From Streptomyces sp. NBC_01304 (GTDB lineage Bacteria; Actinomycetota; Actinomycetes; Streptomycetales; Streptomycetaceae), in assembly GCF_035975855.1 (NCBI RefSeq), contig NZ_CP109055.1:1240001-1304000 (forward strand): 64,000 bases of DNA, given 5' to 3'. The notes under the pieces were generated by a model. The model did not search any database and was not told the origin of the DNA. It worked only from the letters and a program-made list of their open reading frames with translations. How positions within the stretch are numbered: the first letter of the stretch is position 1; each line of letters opens with the position of its first letter. Positions 45,457 through 53,927 of the stretch are shown here, one piece after another. The position numbers and the translations under genes are program-made.

Positions 45457-45499
45457 GCCGGCCAGGGAAGCGGCGCAGACTCCCGCTCCCCTGGCCGGC
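45457..45499 (+). terminator. Terminator after the M64 peptidase gene
   Basis: A perfect 11-bp inverted repeat (GCCGGCCAGGG / CCCTGGCCGGC) with a loop of about 21 nt, 11 bp after the stop codon. Confidence 0.7.
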
Positions 45500-45569
45500 C
45501 CAGCCCACCGCCTTGCCCCAGACCCACCCCGGACGCCCGTAGCGGCGAGGCCATAATGGGCCGGATCGG

Positions 45570-46799
45570 ATGGCCGGGACGGAAAGGCGCGACGTGGGCG
45601 GGCGGGGCCGGGACGCGGTGCGGGTGCGGCCGCGCAATCGCAAGCAGCTGATCCTCGAAGCCGCCGCCGCGCGCTTTCTGCGTCAGGGGTACGCCGGCAC
45701 CGCGATGACGGACATCGCCGCCGACCTGGGTGTCACCTCGACCTCTCTCTACCGGCACTTCCCCGGCAAGCGGGCCCTGCTCGGCGCCGTCCTGACCGCG
45801 GCGATGGACGTGGTGTCGGCGGCGGCCGACGAGGCACGACCGGACGGGTTCGACGCCATCCTGCGCGCCCTGGCCGCCCAGGCGCTGCGCCATCGCGGGC
45901 ACCCCGCGCTGTGGCAGCGGGAGGCCCGCCGGCTCGGGGACGAGGGGCGGCTGGAGAGCGGGCGCCGGTTGCTGGCGCTGCGCGATGTCGTACGCGACGC
46001 ACTGTGCGCGGAGCGCGGCATCGCGCCGGCGGACGCGGCGTTCCTGGCCGAGTGTGCGCTGTCGCTGCTGGGGAGCGTCTCGTACCACCAAGTCACGCCG
46101 CCCGGCGGCACGTTGGAGAGGCAGCTGTACGCGCTCGCCGAGCGGGCCGCGAGGACCGTGCTGCCGTCACGGGCGCGGCAGATGACCGTCGTTCCGGGTC
46201 CGCGCGATGTCGCGCTCGACCGGTTCGCGCGCCGTGAGCAGCTCATCCTGGTGGCCACGCGGCTGTTCGGCGAGCGCGGCTATGCGGCGGTCGGCATCGA
46301 GGAGGTGGCCGCGGCGGCCGGGATCGCCGGGCCCAGCGTCTACCACCACTTCACCGGCAAGGCGGAGCTGCTCGCCGAGATCATCGAACGGGCCGGGCAG
46401 TGGATCCGCCTCTACACGACGCGGGCGCTCCTGGAGGGGAGCACGCCCGAGGAGTCGTTGCGGCTGTTGCTGCGCTCGTACGCCGAATTCGCCCTGGACC
46501 ACGGCGACTTGATCGCGGTGTCAGTGACCGAGGTCATCCATCTGCCGGCGACCGAGGCCGCGAAGTACCGGGCCGTCCAGCGCGACGGCATCCTCGGCTG
46601 GGCCGGGCTGTTGCGCGAGGCCGACCCGGCGCTCGGGGCGGACGCGGCACGGGTGACCGTGCAGGCGGTGATCATGATGGTGAACGATGCGGTACGGATC
46701 CGTGGCACGCAGGACCCGAGGGGCAAGGCCGCGCTGGTCGACGATCTGGTCTCGGTGGGGGTGCGGGTGCTGCTCCCGGAGGCGGCGGGCCTGCCCTAG
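45570..46799 (+). CDS. Tandem double-TetR transcriptional regulator
   Basis: 409 residues containing two complete TetR units. Unit 1 has its HTH at about 25-70 (QLILEAAAARFLRQGYAGTAMTDIAADLGVTSTSLYRHFPGK). Unit 2 has its HTH at about 220-265 (QLILVATRLFGERGYAAVGIEEVAAAAGIAGPSVYHHFTGK). Each is followed by a helical ligand/dimerisation domain. TetR proteins normally dimerise; a fused pair would act as a built-in heterodimer. A GTG eight codons downstream has a better box (GAAAGG), so the true start may be there. Its end overlaps the convergent DUF1877 gene by 4 bp. Confidence 0.88.
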   Translation: MAGTERRDVGGRGRDAVRVRPRNRKQLILEAAAARFLRQGYAGTAMTDIAADLGVTSTSLYRHFPGKRALLGAVLTAAMDVVSAAADEARPDGFDAILRALAAQALRHRGHPALWQREARRLGDEGRLESGRRLLALRDVVRDALCAERGIAPADAAFLAECALSLLGSVSYHQVTPPGGTLERQLYALAERAARTVLPSRARQMTVVPGPRDVALDRFARREQLILVATRLFGERGYAAVGIEEVAAAAGIAGPSVYHHFTGKAELLAEIIERAGQWIRLYTTRALLEGSTPEESLRLLLRSYAEFALDHGDLIAVSVTEVIHLPATEAAKYRAVQRDGILGWAGLLREADPALGADAARVTVQAVIMMVNDAVRIRGTQDPRGKAALVDDLVSVGVRVLLPEAAGLP

Positions 46800-47275
46800 A
46801 TGTTGAACTCCACGATCGCCGCCGAGCCCTTGGCAGAGGCCTCTTCGAAGAAGGTGAGCAGCGTGCCGTAGTGCCACTTCAGATATTCGCACTCGCCGTC
46901 CGGGTCGTGCGTCCAGATGTTGGGGTAGACGTTCTGCTCCTGCATGCGGGCCGGGTCGTAATGGGCAGCCAGCTTCTCGAACGGCAACACCTGCAATTTC
47001 CTCGCCGCGTCCTGGACCATCTCGGCGGTCCAGCCGGTGAAGAGGAGTTCCTCGTCGATCGGGAGACCGCCCATCTGCAGATCGACCCCCGCCTCCGCGG
47101 CATCGAGCAGATATTGGATACCGGCCCACGCCTTCTCGATGAAGCCGTCGGGATTGTCCGGACGGTCCTCGTCCGAATCCAGCTCGTCGAGGAACTCCTC
47201 CGCCCATTCGGGATCCTGCAGGGCTCGCGCCAGCTCCTCCGGCGTGACGCAGGTGAAGGAGAGGACCATGCTCAT
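46796..47275 (-). CDS. DUF1877 (YfbM-like) protein
   Basis: 159 residues matching the YfbM family: start SMVLSFTCVTPEELARAL, middle AWAGIQYLLDAAEAGVDLQMGGLPID, end WHYGTLLTFFEEASAKGSAAIVEFNI. Cytoplasmic, function unknown. Two close in-frame ATGs exist and neither has a good ribosome site. Codon use is less G/C-biased than in the neighbours, with several A/T-ending codons. A MITE and an IS lie upstream in its likely promoter region. Confidence 0.82.
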   Translation of the reverse strand: MSMVLSFTCVTPEELARALQDPEWAEEFLDELDSDEDRPDNPDGFIEKAWAGIQYLLDAAEAGVDLQMGGLPIDEELLFTGWTAEMVQDAARKLQVLPFEKLAAHYDPARMQEQNVYPNIWTHDPDGECEYLKWHYGTLLTFFEEASAKGSAAIVEFNI

Positions 47276-47356
47276 GGGGGATGCCGCCCATCGAAATCGA
47301 CCGACTGGAACGCGAACTAGTGTTCCACATCGGCGAGTTGAGGTCGCAGGCGCCTC

Positions 47357-47462
47357 CTAGGGCGTGCGTCGGAAGTCCCGCCGTCCGCCCGGAGGGCGGG
47401 CCCTGCGGCGAGAGTGCGTGCCAGGCGTCGCGGGGCAGACGGGACTTCCGACACAGGCCCTA
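47357..47462. mobile_element. MITE copy A, about 107 bp (right end split by the IS)
   Basis: Non-coding element with terminal inverted repeats of 23 bp (left CTAGGGCGTGCGTCGGAAGT; right end the inverse with two mismatches in 23) and a CTAG at each tip. The final G of the right CTAG now lies at 48336, beyond the IS. The interior (CCGTCCGCCCGGAGG, CGTGCCAGGCGTCGCGGGGC) is shared with copy B at 60448-60587. The whole element can fold into one long hairpin. Confidence 0.75.
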
Positions 47463-48335
47463 AAGCGTGTTGCACAAGGCTGTGATCTGGGCATCTCCGC
47501 TGTATGGCTGGGGTGTTGAGGGCAGAACGGGTGTGGGTGGAGACGTTCACCGGGCTGCGGGTGACGCAGTTTGCGCGGCTGCTGAAGGCGGTGCGCGAGC
47601 GCGGCGGCAACGGCACGCTGCAGGGCCGGCCGTGGAGTCTGCCGCTGGCCGAACGGGTGCTGGTGGTGGCGGTGTACTACCGCACGAACCTCACGATGCG
47701 GCAGCTGGGACCGCTGTTCGGTATCTCCTCGTCCACGGTCTGCCGGGTGATCCAAAGGCTCGGGCCGCTGCTCGCGCTCGAGCCGGCCTCCCGCCCGGCG
47801 GACGCACCGGAGCGACTGTGGATCGTGGACGGAACGTTGATCCCGGTCCGCGACCGGCAGGTCGGTTCCTCCAGCCGCAACTATCGGTTCTCGGCAAACG
47901 TGCAGGTCATCGTCGATGCTGACACCCGCCTGGTGATCGCTGCGGCCCGCCCGGTGCCGGGCACCACCGCGGACGCCCACGCCTGGCGGGCCTCCGGCCT
48001 CGCCGAGCACTGCCAGGGCGTCACCGTCCTTGGCGACGGCGCCTACACCAACACCGGTCTGGTCATCCCGCACCGCAAACGTCCCCGACGGTCCCTGCTA
48101 CCGGGCGAAGAAGCGGACAACGCCGCGCACCGCAAGGTCCGCGCCCGCGTGGAGCATGTGATCGGCCGGATGAAGAACTACAAGATCCTCCGCGACTGCC
48201 GACAGCGCGGCAACGGCCTCCATCACGCCGTCCAGGCCGTCGCCCACATGCACAACCTCGCCCTCGCATCATGACCAGAAGACCGCGATCACAGGCCCTG
48301 ACCTGCCCGAACACAGCCTTGTGCAACACGCTTTA
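47461..48335 (+). mobile_element. IS5-type insertion sequence with TA target duplication
   Basis: Perfect terminal inverted repeats of at least 22 bp (AAGCGTGTTGCACAAGGCTG and its complement) bounded by TA on both sides. The flanking bases restore CTAG when the element and one TA are removed, so it inserted into a CTAG. That CTAG is the right tip of MITE copy A and held the stop codon of the adjacent DUF2236 gene. A single complete transposase lies inside, so the element may still be active. Confidence 0.9.
47504..48274 (+). CDS. IS5-family transposase (DDE_Tnp_4 type)
   Basis: 256 residues. An N-terminal HTH (LTMRQLGPLFGISSSTVCRVIQRLG, about 63-87) binds the ends. Catalytic residues are Asp109 (WIVDGTLIPV), Asp178 (VLGDGAYTNTG) and Glu217 (ARVEHVIGRMKNYKILRD). 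The frame is intact and full length for the family. A second overlapping frame covers the early part but looks like a shadow. Confidence 0.93.
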   Translation: MAGVLRAERVWVETFTGLRVTQFARLLKAVRERGGNGTLQGRPWSLPLAERVLVVAVYYRTNLTMRQLGPLFGISSSTVCRVIQRLGPLLALEPASRPADAPERLWIVDGTLIPVRDRQVGSSSRNYRFSANVQVIVDADTRLVIAAARPVPGTTADAHAWRASGLAEHCQGVTVLGDGAYTNTGLVIPHRKRPRRSLLPGEEADNAAHRKVRARVEHVIGRMKNYKILRDCRQRGNGLHHAVQAVAHMHNLALAS

Positions 48336-49310
48336 GGAAGCAGCCCGCAGAGCCGCCGCCCGCTCGTCCCAGTCGCGACCGGTGCTCCTGCCCCACTTCT
48401 CGCGGGCCTCGGCGGGGGTGAGCGTCGCGTCGAGGAGCGGCGGCTCGCCGTACAGCTTCTGCTCCATGACGGGGCGTACGGCCGGGGCGAGCCGGTCCAC
48501 CATGGCGAGCAGCGCCTTGGGGCGGGCGGAGGCCCTGACCATCGCGCGGGCGGGTGCGCGGACCGCCGCGTCCAGCGCCCTGGGCTGGTCGAAGCCGCCG
48601 AGGACGCGCATCCAGCGCGGGATGGTGGCGATGACGGCGGGGGCCATCAGGCGGCTGCCGAGCCAGAGTTGGGTGCCGGCGACGGCGCGCTCCGAGCGCA
48701 GGAAGTAGTGGATCAGGGCGCGGGCGTGTTCGGTCATGCACAGGCGCTTGCGGATGTCGGCGTAGTAGTCGCGGACGTCCTCGCGGGAGCGGGGCACCTT
48801 GGCCGGGTCGCAGGTCTGCAGCTCGGCGGCGATCGCCGACTCGGCCCAGAAGCGCTCCTGCTCGGCGGGGGTGAGCGGGCCGGGGCCGTAGCGCTCGTAC
48901 ATCAGGAGGTTGGAGTGCCAGCCGGTGACGTGGATCCACAGCTGCGAGTCGGGGTCGTTGGCGCTGTAGGGCTGCTGGGTGACCGGCTCGGTGCCCTGGG
49001 CGCGGTCGTGGATGCGCATGAGGACGTCGGAGGCCTTCAGCGCGGTCTTCGAGTCGGCGACGGCCACGGTGAGGAAGTAGGCGAGGGTGTGGTTGAAGCG
49101 GCTCTGGGCGTACTCGCGCACCCCGTTCTGGTCCTCGACCGCGGCGGCGAGAAACGGATCGAAGGACTCCACGACGATGGACCGCTGGAAGGCGAGCAGC
49201 CCGGTCGGGCCGTACCCCCAGACCTTCCACGTGGGCGAGTCCGGGCCGAAGATTCCCCAGTCCTCGCGGCGCGGCAGGGGCTTGTGGCGGCGTGCTGCGG
49301 TGGCGTTCAT
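48333..49310 (-). CDS. Oxygenase MpaB/DUF2236-family protein
   Basis: 325 residues. The latex-clearing-protein/MpaB pattern includes GIFGPDSPTWKVWGYGPTGLLAFQRSIVVESFDP near the start, WIHVTGWHSNLLMYERYGPGPL, and RDYYADIRKRLC. Members bind haem b through conserved Arg/His and can act as oxygenases. The stop codon TAA is now formed by the tip of the inserted IS; before insertion the same place read TAG from the MITE CTAG, so the protein end is unchanged (LRAAS). Confidence 0.85.
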   Translation of the reverse strand: MNATAARRHKPLPRREDWGIFGPDSPTWKVWGYGPTGLLAFQRSIVVESFDPFLAAAVEDQNGVREYAQSRFNHTLAYFLTVAVADSKTALKASDVLMRIHDRAQGTEPVTQQPYSANDPDSQLWIHVTGWHSNLLMYERYGPGPLTPAEQERFWAESAIAAELQTCDPAKVPRSREDVRDYYADIRKRLCMTEHARALIHYFLRSERAVAGTQLWLGSRLMAPAVIATIPRWMRVLGGFDQPRALDAAVRAPARAMVRASARPKALLAMVDRLAPAVRPVMEQKLYGEPPLLDATLTPAEAREKWGRSTGRDWDERAAALRAAS

Positions 49311-49433
49311 GGCGAGGCTCCAACCTAATGGCGAGTAACATCTGGCACTCTAAGGCGTTAGAAATCGAGTCAACAAGGGGTCGGCGCGGTCCAGTTGCCG
49401 GGCTCGTCCCCGGCACTGCGATCATGGCTCGTC

Positions 49434-49991
49434 ATGGAGCGGAGCAGCAGCGAGCAGCATGAGGGCGGGGCCGGGACCGCGGGCTGGCCGGACCTGCCCG
49501 GGGACACCGCGCTGACCATCAACGTCCCCCAGGGCGACGCACTCGTCCGGGCCGGCTTTCCGGCCCATGTGACCGTGCTCTACCCGTTCGTCCACGAGAG
49601 CCGCATCGACGCCGACCTCCGAAGAGAGCTGGCCGCCCTGCTGTGCTCGCACGACCCGTTCACGCTCACCTTCGCCGGGTTCGGACGCTGGCCCGGCGTC
49701 CTGTACCTCGACCCGTGGCCGCACGACCCGGTCAAGGCGCTCACCAAGGACCTCACCCGGCGCTGGCCCGAAGCCGTGCCGTACCGCGGGATATTCGGCG
49801 CCGGGCTCGACCCCCACCTGACCCTCGCCAACAGCGAGGGGCCCGCGACCCAGGACGCGGCCTACGGCGCGCTGCAGACCGAGCTCGCCCCGCTGCTGCC
49901 GCTCACCTGCCAGGTCCGCGACGTTCATCTGATCGTCTGGGACGGCGAACGCTGGCAGGACCGGGAGGCGTACCGACTGGGGTCCAATTAA
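49434..49991 (+). CDS. 2H phosphoesterase (2'-5' RNA ligase-like)
   Basis: 185 residues. Two HxT motifs of the 2H superfamily are clear: FPAHVTVLYPF and LDPHLTLANS. These His/Thr pairs cleave or join 2'-5' or cyclic phosphodiesters in RNA or small nucleotides. I prefer the ATG at MERSSSEQ although the ribosome site is weak; an earlier in-frame start lies 13 codons upstream. Nearest neighbours give no clue to substrate. Confidence 0.82.
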   Translation: MERSSSEQHEGGAGTAGWPDLPGDTALTINVPQGDALVRAGFPAHVTVLYPFVHESRIDADLRRELAALLCSHDPFTLTFAGFGRWPGVLYLDPWPHDPVKALTKDLTRRWPEAVPYRGIFGAGLDPHLTLANSEGPATQDAAYGALQTELAPLLPLTCQVRDVHLIVWDGERWQDREAYRLGSN

Positions 49992-50025
49992 GCCGGTTTT
50001 ACTCCGCAATCTGTACCTTTGCGCC

Positions 50026-51357
50026 ATGGCTCATCTCGCGCTGCGTCGGCGTCGCGTCATCATTCCGAGGCTGCGCAAGAAGCTGCGCAGCTCGTTCCTC
50101 GTCGTGCCGTTCCTCGGCATCGCCTGCGGCTGGTTCCTGGCCAGCGGCGCGGTCTGGGTCGACGAGTTCATCCACGACCTGGACCTGCGGTGGGACGACG
50201 TGGACCTGAAGGACCTGTGGTTCCTGCGGGCCACCCAGGACTTCGGCGCGGCCGCCAAGACCGCGGTGGGGACCATGAGTTCGGCCATGCTGACCTTCAT
50301 CGGTGTGGTCTTCTCCATCACCCTGGTCGCCCTGCAGATGGCGGCCGGCCAGTTCACCCCGCGCGTGGTGCGCATCTACGTCGAGAGCTGGGTCACCAAG
50401 ACCACCCTCGCCGTGTTCCTGTGCACCTTCCTCTACACGCTGCGGATCCAGAAGGAGTACGCCACCGTCCAGGACGCCGGCCAGGCCGTGGTGCCCTACC
50501 TCGGCGCGTCGCTCGGCATGGGCTTCGTGGTGGTCAGCCTGGTCCTTTTCGTGATCTACGTGCACTCCACGATCCGGCTGATGCGGGTCACGTACGTGAT
50601 GGACCGGGTCGCCAAGGAGAGCCTGCAGCTGATGGAATCGGCGCCCGCCTCGCAGCCCACGACCGGCGCGGCGCCGCTCCCGGACCCCGAGGACGCCGAA
50701 ACCCTGGCGTACGAGGGGCCACCGGGCGTGCTGCAGGCCGTCGACGCCCGGCGCCTCGTGCGGCTCGCGGAGCGCGACGGTACGCGGCTTCGGCTGGTGC
50801 CGCGCGTCGGGGACTTCCTCTCCCCCGGCATCCCGCTCCTGCTCGCCTGCGACGGACCGCCGCCCACCGCGGCCGAGGTCCGGGCGGCCATGGACGTCGG
50901 CGTGGAGCGCACCAACGAGCAGGACCTCGGCTTCGGCCTGCGCCAGCTCGCCGACATCGCCTCCCGCGCCCTGTCCCCGGCCGTGAACGACCCGACCACC
51001 GCCGTGCAGGCCCTCGACCGCATCCAGGTGCTGCTCGCCGCGCTCGCCCCGCTGCCACTGGGCCGGACCAGGCACCGGGGCGAGGGCGGAGTCGTACGCC
51101 TGGTGGAGTCCGTGCCGACCTGGCAGGACCTGGTGGATCTGGCGCTCACCGAGATCAGGGAGTTCGGTGCGGCCTGCCCCCAGGTGACCCGCCGGATCGC
51201 GGCCTGCCTGGACGACTTGGAGCAGGTCGCGGCCGACGACCACCGTCCGGTACTGGCCGAGCAGCGGCGGCTCCTCCAGGAGGCGGTGCGCGCGACGGTG
51301 CCGGATGCTGATCGTCAGCGGTTCGCGCTCACGCCCGACCGGCAGGGCATCGGCTGA
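50026..51357 (+). CDS. DUF2254 membrane protein
   Basis: 443 residues. Four membrane helices in the N-terminal half (FLVVPFLGIACGWFLASGAVW; MLTFIGVVFSITLVALQMAAGQF; TTLAVFLCTFLYTLRI; LGMGFVVVSLVLFVIYVHSTI) with the family motif QFTPRVVRIYVESWVTK. A cytoplasmic C-terminal half follows, with the DUF2254 signature DLGFGLRQLADIASRALSPAVNDPTTAVQ. Function unknown in the family. Confidence 0.9.
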   Translation: MAHLALRRRRVIIPRLRKKLRSSFLVVPFLGIACGWFLASGAVWVDEFIHDLDLRWDDVDLKDLWFLRATQDFGAAAKTAVGTMSSAMLTFIGVVFSITLVALQMAAGQFTPRVVRIYVESWVTKTTLAVFLCTFLYTLRIQKEYATVQDAGQAVVPYLGASLGMGFVVVSLVLFVIYVHSTIRLMRVTYVMDRVAKESLQLMESAPASQPTTGAAPLPDPEDAETLAYEGPPGVLQAVDARRLVRLAERDGTRLRLVPRVGDFLSPGIPLLLACDGPPPTAAEVRAAMDVGVERTNEQDLGFGLRQLADIASRALSPAVNDPTTAVQALDRIQVLLAALAPLPLGRTRHRGEGGVVRLVESVPTWQDLVDLALTEIREFGAACPQVTRRIAACLDDLEQVAADDHRPVLAEQRRLLQEAVRATVPDADRQRFALTPDRQGIG

Positions 51358-51461
51358 GGCCGGTTACCCTTTCCTCCCCCTGGATTTCCCCTTCACCGAT
51401 GACTTTGCCCGGGCCGACCGGTCTACCAGAGCACCACACAGCATCGAAAGGACCTCCTGCC

Positions 51462-51674
51462 ATGACCTCACCCGTGAAGGGCCCCGCCGCCTACTTCCCC
51501 TCCATCGAGAAGAAGTACGGCCGCCCGATCGAGGAGTGGAAGTCCCTCATCCGCGCCTCCGACCTGACCAAGCACATGGAGCTCGTCTCCTGGCTCAAGG
51601 CCGAGCACGGCCTGGGCCACGGCCACGCCAACGCCCTCGTCGCGCACACGCTCGCGGAGGACAGCGGCAAGTAA
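51462..51674 (+). CDS. DUF4287 small protein
   Basis: 70 residues matching DUF4287: GPAAYFPSIEKKYGRPIEEWKSLI ... KHMELVSWLKAEHGLGHGHANALVAH. Cytoplasmic, helical, function unknown; related domains occur fused to DUF5655. GAAAGGA lies upstream of the chosen ATG, and the frame opens 21 codons earlier. Confidence 0.88.
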   Translation: MTSPVKGPAAYFPSIEKKYGRPIEEWKSLIRASDLTKHMELVSWLKAEHGLGHGHANALVAHTLAEDSGK

Positions 51675-51980
51675 CGGCTCAACTTCCCCTGTCCGGCGGC
51701 GCGTTGCGCACGCAAGACTCCTCCTGGCGCACTTCCCCCATGCCCCCCAGGAGGACCGTCGCCCACCCCGGACTTCTCCCGACGCCGGTTTCCTGCCGAG
51801 CGCCGCCGGATCCGCGGCCGCCGCGACCAACGGTGCCGCGCCCCTCGCCCCGTCCGGGGATCGCCTCGTCGCCGAAGTGCAGGGCGTGGGCGTGCGGGCG
51901 TCGGCTGCGGCAGGGAGGTTGCTGCGAGCAGGCCGAGCAGGGCGCCCGGGAGCGGGTCCCGCCTCCGCGCCACCCCGACC
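51675..51980. other. Gene-free stretch between convergent DUF4287 and M20 genes
   Basis: About 300 bp of very GC-rich DNA with no supported gene. I see no strong terminator hairpin and no repeat; composition is proline/arginine-type in all frames. Confidence 0.4.
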
Positions 51981-53210
51981 TCAGGCCAGCAACTCCCTTG
52001 CGTACAACGCGTATACGGCGGCGGCACGGCGCATCGCGGCCTCGTCGACGTACTCGTCCGGGCCGTGCGACACATCGAGGCGCCCCGCCCCGTACCCGAA
52101 CGCCGGGATGCCGAGCTGGGCGTACCAGCGGGTCTCCAGGATGCCCGCGCACAGCGCGAACCGGGCCGGGGACTCCTCTACCGCGCCGACGACACGGGCC
52201 AGGGCGGCCGCCGCCGGGTGGGACGGGGCGGTGCCTGCGGCGGGCTGCAGTTGGGTCACCTCGACCGAGACGTGCGCGCCGACCTCCGCGGCCGCCGCGT
52301 CGATGAGGGCCGTCAGGCGTTTGAGCTCGGCGTCCAGGTCCTCCTCGGGGTTGTAGCGGCCGTCCACGGTGAAGTGCGCCGAGCCGGGCACGACGTTGAA
52401 GTTGGAGCCGCCGCCAAAGAGCCCGCCGACGACGAGCATCGTGCCCGGTGCGTCACCCTCGGCGAGCGGGTGGGCGGTGTGCCGCCCAGCCATCTCGGCG
52501 GCGTACGCCTCGACGGGGCGGGCCACGTGCAGCAGGTGCTGGAAGGCGTTCACGCCCAGGTGCGCCTGACCGACGTGCGCCTCGCGGCCCCGGATGTCGA
52601 CGCGCAGGGAGACCGCGCCGCGGGCGGCGTTCCAGATGCTGCCGCCGCTCGGCTCGGCCGTGACCATGGCTCGGGCCCTTCGGTCGATCAGGCCCGCCGA
52701 CCGCAGGTGTCCTGCGCCCAGGACGCTGCCGGTCTCCTCGTCGGGGACCAGGTGCAGCACGATCCGGCCGCCGTCGAGCAGGCCAAGTTCCCGGGCGGCC
52801 GCGGCGCCGTACAGCATGCTGACGATGCCGCCCTTCATGTCCGCCGTGCCCCTGCCGACGATCCGGCCGTCGCGGCGCTCGGCGGTGAACTGGCGGCGGT
52901 GCTGCGCCGGTACGACGTCGAAGTGGCCGTGGAAATAGATCAGTTCCGCCCCGTCGCCAGCGCTCCCGCGGACGATGCACGGGTCCTCCAGCGCGCCGGA
53001 CGGGTCGGTGATCTCGATGATCTCGGGGCCGAGCCCCAGCGCCTCCATGGCTTCCCGCAGCACCTGCGCGCACCGGCCGAGGGCCCGGCCCGGCGGGTTC
53101 TCACTGTCCACGGCCACGAGCCGCATGAGCAGTGCGGCCATGTCGTCGGCCCGCGGCTCGAGCCAGGCCCGGACCTCGGCAAGGTGTGTCCGTGCGGCGT
53201 GCTCCGTCAC
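51981..53210 (-). CDS. M20-family metallopeptidase (ArgE/DapE/acetylornithine-deacetylase type)
   Basis: 409 residues from a GTG with GAAGG upstream; in-frame extension of 35 codons lacks support. Zinc ligands and catalysis: FHGHFDVVPA (His, catalytic Asp), GRGTADMKGG (bridging Asp), PDEETGS (catalytic Glu pair) and a late His in DVSHGPDEYVD. The dimerisation domain lies at about 180-290 (GREAHVGQAHLGVNAFQHL). Hydrolyses an N-acyl or peptide bond; substrate unknown. Confidence 0.9.
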   Translation of the reverse strand: MTEHAARTHLAEVRAWLEPRADDMAALLMRLVAVDSENPPGRALGRCAQVLREAMEALGLGPEIIEITDPSGALEDPCIVRGSAGDGAELIYFHGHFDVVPAQHRRQFTAERRDGRIVGRGTADMKGGIVSMLYGAAAARELGLLDGGRIVLHLVPDEETGSVLGAGHLRSAGLIDRRARAMVTAEPSGGSIWNAARGAVSLRVDIRGREAHVGQAHLGVNAFQHLLHVARPVEAYAAEMAGRHTAHPLAEGDAPGTMLVVGGLFGGGSNFNVVPGSAHFTVDGRYNPEEDLDAELKRLTALIDAAAAEVGAHVSVEVTQLQPAAGTAPSHPAAAALARVVGAVEESPARFALCAGILETRWYAQLGIPAFGYGAGRLDVSHGPDEYVDEAAMRRAAAVYALYARELLA

Positions 53211-53273
53211 TGCCTTCACCTCTCGTCGGCGCGGCAACAGGGGGCTTCCCGTGCCCGGTCGGCCGATCACAAT

Positions 53274-53313
53274 GGATGCGTTCCGATCCCCGCGGATGCG
53301 TTCCGAACCCCGC
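53274..53313. repeat. Two tandem 20-bp repeats before the cytidylyltransferase gene
   Basis: GGATGCGTTCCGATCCCCGC is followed directly by a second copy with one T-to-A change. They lie 22 bp upstream of the cytidylyltransferase start and just before its AGGAGG box, so they probably overlap its promoter or leader. Confidence 0.75.
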
Positions 53314-53335
53314 ACACATCAGGAGGAGTACGCCC

Positions 53336-53779
53336 ATGGCCGCCCCTGCAGATGCGAGCAACCCTACGCCGACGCGTGTCTATGTCGACATGGTGGGAGA
53401 TCTCTTCCACCCGGGGCACGTGGCCCTCCTCAAGGCCGCGCGTGCCTTCGGCGACCACCTGGTCGTGGGGGTGCTCTCGGACGAGGTGGCGTCCTCCTAC
53501 AAGCGACGGCCCATCATGAGCCTGGCCGAGCGGGTCACCGTGATCGAGGCCTGCCGGTACGTCGATGCCGTCGTGCCGGACGCTCCGTTCCGGGTCACCA
53601 CCGAGTTCCTGGACGCGCACGGCATCGCGGTGGTCGTCCACGGCGACGACGTCTCACCGGACGGGATCGAGGCGGCCTTCGGCCCGGTGGCCGCAGCGGG
53701 AAGACTGCGGCTCGTGCGCTACACGGCGGGCGTCTCCACGACGGACCTCATTCGGAGGTGCCGGGCGCGACGGGAGTAG
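53336..53779 (+). CDS. Cytidylyltransferase-family (TagD/PCYT-like) nucleotidyltransferase
   Basis: 147 residues. The class signature HxGH appears as DLFHPGHVALLKAA, with the later VSTTDLIRR matching the RTxGISTT motif that binds the CTP phosphates. Transfers CMP to a polyol or amino-alcohol phosphate (glycerol-3-phosphate or phosphoethanolamine type). AGGAGG lies 7 nt before the ATG. Divergent from the M20 gene. Confidence 0.9.
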   Translation: MAAPADASNPTPTRVYVDMVGDLFHPGHVALLKAARAFGDHLVVGVLSDEVASSYKRRPIMSLAERVTVIEACRYVDAVVPDAPFRVTTEFLDAHGIAVVVHGDDVSPDGIEAAFGPVAAAGRLRLVRYTAGVSTTDLIRRCRARRE

Positions 53780-53791
53780 GTCGCGGTGGGT

Positions 53792-53812
53792 CCGCGCCCC
53801 GAAGGGGCGCGG
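53792..53812 (+). terminator. Terminator after the cytidylyltransferase gene
   Basis: A perfect 9-bp stem (CCGCGCCCC / GGGGCGCGG) with a GAA loop, 12 bp after the stop. The following GC-rich segment with repeated CCCACCGACCCGCGGTC-like units is of the kind scattered through Streptomyces genomes. Confidence 0.75.
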
Positions 53813-53927
53813 GGCTGTGACACTGTGCGGCTTCGCCGCGTGGGCGCGACCAGCCCCCACCGACCCGCGGTCAACGCACCCACCCGCCACCGGCCCGCGG
53901 TCAACGCACCCGCCCCCAGCGGAGCGC

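Noticed and set aside
47357..47462. CRISPR-like or tRNA-like interpretation of the hairpin-rich segment
   Set aside because: There is one inverted repeat, not spaced direct repeats, and no cloverleaf; a second dispersed copy supports a MITE.
47317..47616. Arg/Pro-rich frames reading through MITE A and into the IS (similar ones over MITE B at 60240-60632)
   Set aside because: The frames arise from the inverted-repeat sequence of the MITE itself; the similar translations at the two sites reflect shared DNA, not a protein family.
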